Part shown: piece after piece, positions 1 to 5,339 of the stretch
How positions within the stretch are numbered: position 1 is the stretch's first letter
Layout: every line of letters begins with the position of its first letter
Assembly: GCA_003557805.1 (NCBI GenBank)
Contig: PWNY01000357.1
Span: 1-8,321, forward strand
Source of the DNA: Bacteroidales bacterium
Lineage (GTDB): Bacteria; Bacteroidota; Bacteroidia; Bacteroidales; UBA7960
Length of the DNA: 8,321 nucleotides
Reading direction: 5' to 3'
Program-made: the position numbers and the translations under genes
The notes under the pieces: model-generated
Told to the model about the DNA's origin: nothing
Seen by the model: the letters and a program-made list of their open reading frames with translations, nothing else
Databases searched by the model: none

Positions 1-1145
1 ATAATGAACATGTACCGGTTTTCTATGGTGCTGTAAGCCTTTACCTAAAACAGACCTATCCTGTTTTCAGCAGGTCACCCAGATGGTTTGACCATCTGCT
101 TAACACAAAGCCGGTTCTTAAACAGGCAGCAAAGATGGCAGGATCAACACGTGCAAAGGGACTTGAGGAGATGACCATATCAATGCTTATGGGCGAGCAT
201 GGTAAACAGGCCGAAGAACTTGAAAAGATGATCAACTGGCTAGAGCAAAACTATAAACCCGATATAGTGCATCTTTCAAATGCACTCCTGCTCGGTATGG
301 CAGGAAGGCTTAAAAACCGCCTGAAAGTACCGGTAGTATGTTCCCTTCAGGATGAGGATGTATGGGTTGATGTAATGTCAGATGAAAGCAGGAAGATGGT
401 ATGGGACCTTATGAGTGAAAAGTCAGGCGATATTGCGTCCTTTGTATCGGTAAGCCATTTCTTTACCCAGATGATGAAGGATAAAATGAAACTGGACGGT
501 AAAAATGTAAAGACCCTTCATCTGGGAGTTGAACCAGGTGACTACAGTTTTATAAACTCAGTTGATAAAGGTCGTTCAATAGGTTTTTTGTCACGTATGT
601 GCGAGGCCAACGGGCTCGACATACTGGTTGATGCCTATATATTGCTTAAGGGTCATAAAAAGAACAATGATGTTAAATTAATCATAAGTGGTGGCAGCAC
701 TGGAGATGACAATGAATTTATTAAACAACAGAAAAAAAAGATTGCAGATGCAGGGCTTTCAGATGATGTGATCTTCATCAGGAAATTTGAAGAAGAGCAC
801 AGGCACATATTCTTCGGCCAGGTATCGGTTTTATCCGTACCAGTACGTAATGGTGAAGCTTTCGGTATATATCTTGCCGAGGCAATGGCCAGCGGCATAC
901 CTGTTGTTCAGCCACCCCTGGGTGCCTTCCCGGAAATAGTTGAATCAACAGGTGGTGGCCTAATAAGTGCTGAAAACACACCGGAAAAAATTGCTGAATC
1001 CCTTGACAGCTTGTTAAGCGACAGGAAAATGCTCTCAGAAATGAGCATAAATGCCCGAAACGGAATAGAGAAAAACTTCAATATCAATATCCAGGCAGAA
1101 AAGCTGGTAGATATATACAGGCAATACACAAATTCAAAATTATAA
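1..1145 (+). CDS. Glycosyltransferase family 4 protein (5' end outside the window)
   Basis: The reading frame is open from base 3 to the TAA at 1143-1145 and has no stop before its first ATG (135), so the gene starts left of the window; 380 codons are visible. It should transfer a sugar from a nucleotide-activated donor to an acceptor glycan or lipid, probably at the cytoplasmic face of the membrane during polysaccharide or glycolipid synthesis. Numbering from base 3, the C-terminal GT-B domain carries the family's E-x7-E signature, EAFGIYLAE (Glu285 and Glu293), followed by AMASGIPVVQP and GAFPEIV, the usual donor-binding region of GT4 retaining enzymes. The linker motif HLGVEPGDY (about 173-181) and IGFLSRM (193-199) also fit. 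The N-terminal glycine-rich loop lies outside the window. Donor and acceptor cannot be told from sequence. No convincing terminator follows, and its link to the downstream genes is unclear. The family call is firm. Confidence 0.88.
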   Translation, partial: NEHVPVFYGAVSLYLKQTYPVFSRSPRWFDHLLNTKPVLKQAAKMAGSTRAKGLEEMTISMLMGEHGKQAEELEKMINWLEQNYKPDIVHLSNALLLGMAGRLKNRLKVPVVCSLQDEDVWVDVMSDESRKMVWDLMSEKSGDIASFVSVSHFFTQMMKDKMKLDGKNVKTLHLGVEPGDYSFINSVDKGRSIGFLSRMCEANGLDILVDAYILLKGHKKNNDVKLIISGGSTGDDNEFIKQQKKKIADAGLSDDVIFIRKFEEEHRHIFFGQVSVLSVPVRNGEAFGIYLAEAMASGIPVVQPPLGAFPEIVESTGGGLISAENTPEKIAESLDSLLSDRKMLSEMSINARNGIEKNFNINIQAEKLVDIYRQYTNSKL

Positions 1146-1295
1146 AGCAAAAAATTAGCTACCCTGTTTTACTTTCCTGATTGGAATTAAGTTAACCTTA
1201 TGCCTTTATTTTCAAATCTAAACGGCTTAGACATCCTTTTTTAAACAAAGTTGGTAAAATTGCATTATACTATCAGAAAACGCAATCATTCCGTT

Positions 1296-1347
1296 CAAAT
1301 GCATTTGTATACAATTTTTCATAAGTGTTTTATATTGGTCAATATAA
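1296..1347. promoter_or_regulatory. Cluster of three palindromes, candidate operator region
   Basis: Three dyads lie just upstream of the HMA-MauE start: CAAATGCATTTG (1296-1307, perfect 12 bp), TTGTATACAA (1305-1314, perfect 10 bp, sharing 3 bases with the first) and TTATATTG-GT-CAATATAA (1330-1347, 8-bp arms with a 2-bp spacer). The last ends 12 bases before the ATG at 1360. TATATTGG at 1331-1338 is one base away from the Bacteroidota -7 consensus TAnnTTTG, and TTTG at 1304-1307 could serve as a -33 box, although the 23-base spacing is longer than the usual 19-21. A repressor bound at the last dyad would cover this putative promoter. The region is AT-rich, so single short palindromes can arise by chance. 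The symmetry is directly visible; the regulatory role is inferred. Confidence 0.4.
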
Positions 1348-1359
1348 CAAACTATAATT

Positions 1360-2112
1360 ATGAAAATCAGCTACAACATTTCCGGTATGACCTGCGGTGG
1401 CTGTGCAGCCAAAGTGAAAAGTGCATTGCTCAATCATCCGGATGTACTTGAAGCTGAAGTTAGTCACCAGGAAGGTACAGCAATGGTAAAGGCAATAAGC
1501 AAGCCGGATCAGCAACATCTGGATAAGCTTCTGAATAAACAAGGAGATTATCGCATAACCGCTGTTTCTGAAGGCGCTAAATCCATAAAACCAGAAAACA
1601 GCCAAAAACAGGAATTTACAGATCAGGCAGTTACATCTGCCTGGGAAACATACAAACCCCTGATCCTTATTTTCCTTTTTGTAGCAGGTATAGCAGCCAT
1701 TGGTTCATTCGAAGACCAGTCGTTCTCCTGGCATCTATGGATGCGTTCTTTTATGGCCGGATTTTTCATCGTATTCTCATTTTTTAAATTTCTGGACTTA
1801 AAAGGCTTTGCCCACTCATTTGCCATGTATGACCTTTTTGCAAAACAATGGAAAGGCTATGGGTTCATATACCCATTCCTCGAACTTGGACTGGGTATCA
1901 TGTATCTCACAGCCATTCACCTGACTGGAACACATGTGGCAACAATACTGATCATGGGGTTCAGCAGCATTGGTGTTATAAGGAACATGCTTTCGCCCCA
2001 CCAGGTGCAATGTGCCTGCCTTGGCACTGTGTTCAAACTGCCGCTTGGCAGGGTAACCCTGGTGGAGGACCTGCTAATGGTGGCCATGGCTGGGACTATG
2101 CTGCTAATTTAG
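1360..2112 (+). CDS. HMA domain fused to MauE/DoxX-family redox-associated membrane protein
   Basis: A 250-residue protein with two parts. Residues 1-70 form a heavy-metal-associated domain with the metal-binding loop MTCGGC (Cys12 and Cys15) in a ferredoxin-like fold, as in copper chaperones and the N-termini of P1B ATPases. After a hydrophilic linker (about 70-97), residues 98-250 hold about four to five membrane segments of MauE/DoxX type, with FFKFLDLKGF (141-150) and a conserved-looking Cys-Ala-Cys pair (Cys218, Cys220) in QCACLGTVFKLPLG. MauE-like proteins are associated with cysteine redox chemistry; HMA domains bind Cu(I) or other soft metals. A role in metal handling coupled to thiol redox at the inner membrane is an inference. 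The gene stands alone between 214-bp and 136-bp gaps, with palindromes before its start and a weak terminator-like hairpin after it. A mercury transporter (MerT-like) is less likely given the MauE-like C-terminus. Domain calls are good; substrate is unknown. Confidence 0.82.
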   Translation: MKISYNISGMTCGGCAAKVKSALLNHPDVLEAEVSHQEGTAMVKAISKPDQQHLDKLLNKQGDYRITAVSEGAKSIKPENSQKQEFTDQAVTSAWETYKPLILIFLFVAGIAAIGSFEDQSFSWHLWMRSFMAGFFIVFSFFKFLDLKGFAHSFAMYDLFAKQWKGYGFIYPFLELGLGIMYLTAIHLTGTHVATILIMGFSSIGVIRNMLSPHQVQCACLGTVFKLPLGRVTLVEDLLMVAMAGTMLLI

Positions 2113-2145
2113 AGAAAAGGTCCAGGTACAATACTTACAAAAAAG

Positions 2146-2167
2146 AAAAACCCTGTGGGCCATTTTT
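2146..2167 (+). terminator. Weak intrinsic terminator-like hairpin after the HMA-MauE gene
   Basis: An A5 run is followed by CCC-TGT-GGG, then CCA and a T5 run, giving a short hairpin in which the A and T tracts can pair around a three-base bulge. An alternative pairs GGTCC (2119-2123) with GGGCC (2157-2161), using one G-U pair. It starts 33 bases after the stop codon, where a terminator would be expected, but the GC stem has only 3-5 pairs. The call is tentative. Confidence 0.35.
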
Positions 2168-2190
2168 ATGATCAAAAATTGGTATTATTT

Positions 2191-2221
2191 TTACACATTC
2201 TTGTGTTTAGCAAATGTGTAA
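2191..2221. promoter_or_regulatory. Inverted repeat upstream of the mrp operon with two alternative pairings
   Basis: TTACACATT (2191-2199) and AATGTGTAA (2213-2221) form a perfect 9-bp inverted repeat with a 13-base loop. The left arm can alternatively fold on itself as ACACA-TTCT-TGTGT (2193-2206), so the two structures exclude each other. The element ends 27 bases before the first mrp start codon and no T-run follows, so it is not an intrinsic terminator. It could be an operator for a dimeric regulator or a leader RNA structure. No clear TAnnTTTG promoter box was found in this gap. The symmetry is certain; the function is a guess. Confidence 0.35.
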
Positions 2222-2248
2222 TTATAAAGCAAGCCAATTAATTAATAC

Positions 2249-3997
2249 ATGCCCGTACTTGCTATAATCATTGCATTACCTGTATTGCTAAGCTTGGTGC
2301 TTCTTTTTTCCCCTTTATTGCAGGGAAAAACCATCAAGCACATTACCATTTTGGCCTTTTTGACAGTTTTGGCAGGAGTCGGTTATGTATTGCACGGCCA
2401 GGCCGAAACCTGGCAGCTGCTGCTCCCTTCCCATTACCCTACCCTACTGCACAGGTTTAGCCATTTCCTGGTATTCAGCACAGAGGGGACTTCAGGGCTT
2501 ATGCTGCTTCTTTTTACTATTATGATGGGTGTCCTGGTTTTAAATGTTCTGGCTTATAATTGTGACATACCAGGTGAAAACCGGTTTTACCCGTGGCTTT
2601 TGTTCACTGCCGGCCTGGGGTTTGCCATCTTTACTGCTACGCATTTTTATGTACTGATATTTATGTGGGGTGTATCATCAATACCCCTCTTTTTTCTTGG
2701 GAGCGGGTTTAAGGACGACAGTGCCTCCCCAGGTAAGCTGGCACTGATAATGTTTGGTGGTGCACATGTATTAATGGTAACCGGAGCAGTCATGGCAGTG
2801 TCACTGAGTGGGTCTGCAGATATCTCATCCATACAAACTGAAACTTCAACTGCTTCAGGGATAATAAGTTTTCTGCTCCTGCTCGCTGGTGGGCTCGCTG
2901 CCATTGGGGTTTTTCCGTTGCATTCCTGGATCATTCCTTATGCAAAATTTGCAAGCATCCGGTCGTTTGCACTGATGCCCCTTGTTTTTCAACGCCTTAC
3001 GGGCACATACCTTTTAATAAGGTTATGCCATGATATGTTTATTCTGAGCGAAGCCCTGCGTGCCCTCTTATTATCCCTTGGATTTATCAGCTCCATCCTG
3101 ACCCTGGCAGTTGCTCTTGCCGGGTCAAAACCCATGTTAAGGCTGGTAAACCTTTACATGGCAATGGGGGGGATGATACTCGCAGGCATTGCCACAGGAA
3201 CACAGGCCGGCATCCTGGCGGCTTTGATCTACGTTGTAGCCGGCGGGGTTATAACCATGCCATTCTTCTTTGCCTCTTCAATTAACAGGGACCACCTGGG
3301 ATCATCCTTTAAAGCTACTTATGAACTTCCCAAAATGGGTAAGAGGAAAAACTTTCGAAGGAGAAAATTTCTGTTGACATTGCTGTCAGGCACTATCCCG
3401 GCCGGTGTTTTTGCAGCCAATATTCTGCTTTTCAGAGGGCTTTGGGAGTTTGCCGATACAACAGGCATGGGAATACAAATTGCAGCCCTGTGGATATTGC
3501 CTGCCATTTTGGTGGCAGGCGGAATTTTTGCAACTTCAATCAGTTTTGTAAAAACCAATATCCACAAGGTTATACCTGAAGGTCAAAACGGAAAGGGAGA
3601 CAGCAATATTTCTTTTGTAATGATGATTGCACCGGTTGTGGTATCAATATTCTCAGTCTTACTTTTATTCACCCCGCTTAACCAGTGGGTCATCTCGTTC
3701 ATTGGTGCGCCTGCGGTTGAGCCCTGGCAAAGCGGGTACATATTGCTGGCTTCAGGATCTTTCATCGCTTCCCTCATATTGGGAATCGCCTTATTAATTT
3801 TACTTCCAGTAAAGGGAAAAAGGCTGTTAATTGCATTTAGCCAGCTGGATGAATCTCCCTGTACCGATATATACAAGATGGCCTCAAAGGTTGTATTTGC
3901 CATTCATCGACCACTTAGCCGGATGCATGACGGTGTTCTTCAAACCTACCTTGTTTGGGTTGCAGTAGCTATGATAATATTGTTTTTACTGAAATGA
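2249..3997 (+). CDS. NuoL/MrpA-N-like antiporter-fold membrane subunit lacking the proton-path residues
   Basis: First gene of the Mrp cluster; 582 residues with about 14 membrane segments. An in-frame TAA at 2243-2245 makes the ATG at 2249 the first possible ATG start. The fold is that of the NuoL/M/N-MrpA/D family: LLAGGLAAIGVFPLHSWIIP (211-230) matches the broken TM7 region of MrpD, and TGTYLLIRL (251-259) matches TM8. By position it replaces the NuoL-like N-terminal part of MrpA, whose C-terminal part is encoded by the next gene. Aligned with MrpD of the same operon, the TM5 Glu141 falls on Trp140 (next to Gly141), the TM7 Lys225 on Ala218, Lys256 on Arg249, His309 on Asn301, His347/His351/Lys355 on Tyr328/Gly332/Thr336, and Lys410 on Asn391. 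A basic cluster, KRKNFRRRK (365-373), sits in a loop. The frame is intact, so it is not a pseudogene. It is probably a structural or altered-function subunit; databases may label it a complex I-like or hypothetical protein. Confidence 0.82.
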   Translation: MPVLAIIIALPVLLSLVLLFSPLLQGKTIKHITILAFLTVLAGVGYVLHGQAETWQLLLPSHYPTLLHRFSHFLVFSTEGTSGLMLLLFTIMMGVLVLNVLAYNCDIPGENRFYPWLLFTAGLGFAIFTATHFYVLIFMWGVSSIPLFFLGSGFKDDSASPGKLALIMFGGAHVLMVTGAVMAVSLSGSADISSIQTETSTASGIISFLLLLAGGLAAIGVFPLHSWIIPYAKFASIRSFALMPLVFQRLTGTYLLIRLCHDMFILSEALRALLLSLGFISSILTLAVALAGSKPMLRLVNLYMAMGGMILAGIATGTQAGILAALIYVVAGGVITMPFFFASSINRDHLGSSFKATYELPKMGKRKNFRRRKFLLTLLSGTIPAGVFAANILLFRGLWEFADTTGMGIQIAALWILPAILVAGGIFATSISFVKTNIHKVIPEGQNGKGDSNISFVMMIAPVVVSIFSVLLLFTPLNQWVISFIGAPAVEPWQSGYILLASGSFIASLILGIALLILLPVKGKRLLIAFSQLDESPCTDIYKMASKVVFAIHRPLSRMHDGVLQTYLVWVAVAMIILFLLK

Positions 3998-4004
3998 ACT
4001 GCCC

Positions 4005-4547
4005 ATGAATACAGAGATATATCTTACCATCATATTAATAATCATGATCATTCTGGCCCTAACTGCCATTCATGCCAAAGACCTTCTTTCGGCTGTTATT
4101 GCACAGGGGGGGATCGGCTACGGCCTGGTAATTTGCTTTCTGCTGCTAAAAGCACCTGACCTGGCGATTGTGCAGATTGTTGCAGAAACCATAACCATCA
4201 TCATTATGGTGGCAGTTTTGCATGACAGTACGCGTTTTGAAATGCGATGCCCCACCTGCCGCCGTGACATAATAAACCTCACTTCAGCCCTGATTCTCGG
4301 GGCTACATTGCTGTATTTCTTTGTTGATGCAATATCGGTACTGCCACCCTTTGGAGAGCACACACTGCGTATGTCAGCAAATTATGTATACGATGCTATT
4401 GAAAAAACCGGTGCTACAAATCTGGTTAAGGGTGTTTTATGGGATTTTCGCGCACTGGACACCCTCGGTGAGGCTGCAGTATTGTTTACCACAGCCATGG
4501 GAGTGCTGGCAATATTACGCCTTAAAGGCAGAGTGAAAAACAATTAA
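4005..4547 (+). CDS. MbhD-MbhE (DUF4040) protein, equivalent to the C-terminal part of MrpA
   Basis: A 180-residue membrane protein starting 7 bases after the previous stop. Residues 3-72 match the MbhD/DUF4040 module, with KDLLSAVIAQGG (25-36) and the signature APDLAIVQIVAETITIIIMV (50-69), including Asp52 and Glu61. Residues 92-172 match the MbhE module, ending in NLVKGVLWDFRALDTLGEAA (139-158) with Asp147, Asp152 and Glu156. In classical Mrp systems both modules form the C-terminal end of MrpA; in membrane-bound hydrogenases they are separate subunits. They lie in the ion-translocating part of the complex beside the MrpB- and MrpC-type subunits. The loop between the modules carries RCPTCRRD with a Cys82-x2-Cys85 pair, which I do not recognise as typical of the family. 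The protein most likely docks against the preceding NuoL-like subunit. Confidence 0.88.
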   Translation: MNTEIYLTIILIIMIILALTAIHAKDLLSAVIAQGGIGYGLVICFLLLKAPDLAIVQIVAETITIIIMVAVLHDSTRFEMRCPTCRRDIINLTSALILGATLLYFFVDAISVLPPFGEHTLRMSANYVYDAIEKTGATNLVKGVLWDFRALDTLGEAAVLFTTAMGVLAILRLKGRVKNN

Positions 4548-4556
4548 AATTTTACT

Positions 4557-4994
4557 ATGAAAGGAATGTCTGTAATTGTAAAAAAGGTTGCGCAATTGTT
4601 GAGCGCAATGATATTTGTTTTCGGCATGTATATTGCTATCCACGGACACATAATGCCAGGTGGAGGCTTTACGGGAGGGGTATTGCTTGCCAGCTCCTTT
4701 ATTGTTCTTGTACTGGCACAGGGACTGGAGTACTTTAAACTGAAACAGCAACGTGAAAGGACTTCCCTGGTTGAGTCCCTTTCGGTATTGTTGATCCTGC
4801 TTCTGGGGTTTAGCGGCTTGTTTGCCGGGTCGATGGTTTTCTTTGGCAACTACCTGCCCAAAGGGCAGCCCGGAGAGCTGCTCAGTGCAGGCAATATTCC
4901 CATTTACAGCATTTTGATAGGGATCAAGGTGGCTGCGACTCTTTTCACAATTTTTCTTGCTCTGACTATTTATAAGGAGGAGGTTTCAACATGA
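4557..4994 (+). CDS. mrpB: Na+/H+ antiporter subunit B (MnhB domain)
   Basis: A 145-residue protein with four membrane segments, the usual size for a free-standing MrpB. The diagnostic family motif HGHIMPGGGFTGGV is at residues 29-42, and the last membrane segment has the conserved IPIYSILIGIKVAATL (114-129) with an intramembrane Lys124. It acts in the inner membrane as part of the Mrp complex, next to MrpC and the C-terminal module of MrpA. Its start is 9 bases after the previous stop, and its last codons overlap the mrpC start by 4 bases (ATGA), which implies translational coupling. Its Lys-Glu-Glu codons near the end double as the mrpC ribosome binding site. An in-frame ATG at 4566 is a possible alternative start, but the first one keeps the usual N-terminus. 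Confidence 0.94.
   Translation: MKGMSVIVKKVAQLLSAMIFVFGMYIAIHGHIMPGGGFTGGVLLASSFIVLVLAQGLEYFKLKQQRERTSLVESLSVLLILLLGFSGLFAGSMVFFGNYLPKGQPGELLSAGNIPIYSILIGIKVAATLFTIFLALTIYKEEVST
4974..4983 (+). promoter_or_regulatory. Strong Shine-Dalgarno sequence for mrpC
   Basis: AAGGAGGAGG lies 7 bases before the mrpC ATG (4991), inside the end of mrpB. It is by far the best ribosome binding site in the window, where most other starts have only A/T-rich leaders. It fixes the mrpC start. Because the codons also encode Lys-Glu-Glu of MrpB, part of the match may be incidental. Confidence 0.7.
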
Positions 4995-5335
4995 CACTTT
5001 ATATCCTTTGTTTTATTTTGTTTCTGACAGGCTTATATGGTCTGCTCATCAGCCGCAATATCATTAAAATAGTGATATCCCTTACTATCGTTGAGATTAG
5101 CATTTTCCTGATGCTGATACTGATAGGTTACATTAGCGGAGGAATAGCCCCGGTAATTTTTCAACAGGAGGTGCCACAGCATCAGGCGGTGGTGGACCCT
5201 CTACCTCAGACCATGGTATTGACAGCAATCGTCATTGCCCTGGCTACCAACTCCATGATTCTGGCAATGGCTATAAGGTTGTATAAAAAATATGGAACTT
5301 TTGATATCCATGAGATCAATAAGCTGAAGGGATAA
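4991..5335 (+). CDS. mrpC: Na+/H+ antiporter subunit C (NuoK-like)
   Basis: A 114-residue protein with three membrane segments, homologous to complex I subunit NuoK. The family signature DPLPQTMVLTAIVIALA spans residues 69-85, and Glu35 in the second membrane segment corresponds in position to the conserved glutamate of NuoK-type subunits. In the Mrp complex this subunit lies between MrpD and the MrpA C-terminal/MrpB part and contributes to the central ion path. It overlaps mrpB by 4 bases and ends 4 bases before mrpD, so expression of the three is tightly linked. Start chosen from the strong Shine-Dalgarno sequence and the normal length. Confidence 0.95.
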   Translation: MTLYILCFILFLTGLYGLLISRNIIKIVISLTIVEISIFLMLILIGYISGGIAPVIFQQEVPQHQAVVDPLPQTMVLTAIVIALATNSMILAMAIRLYKKYGTFDIHEINKLKG

Positions 5336-5339
5336 ATAA

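Noticed and set aside
653..1150. Minus-strand open frames opposite the glycosyltransferase
   Set aside because: They mirror the codon pattern of a firmly identified GT4 gene and show no family motifs.
1251..1271. TTGGTA and TATACT as a sigma70-like -35/-10 pair
   Set aside because: They are separated by only 9 bases, far from the usual 17, and such promoters are not typical of the likely phylum.
1146..1295. Possible small gene or terminator between the glycosyltransferase and the palindromes
   Set aside because: No convincing coding frame, GC-rich hairpin with T-run, or tRNA-like fold is visible; the stretch is simply AT-rich.
1848..2171. Plus-strand open frame overlapping the HMA-MauE gene
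   Set aside because: It is an alternative frame of a well-supported gene, lacks membrane or domain character of its own, and has no ribosome binding site.
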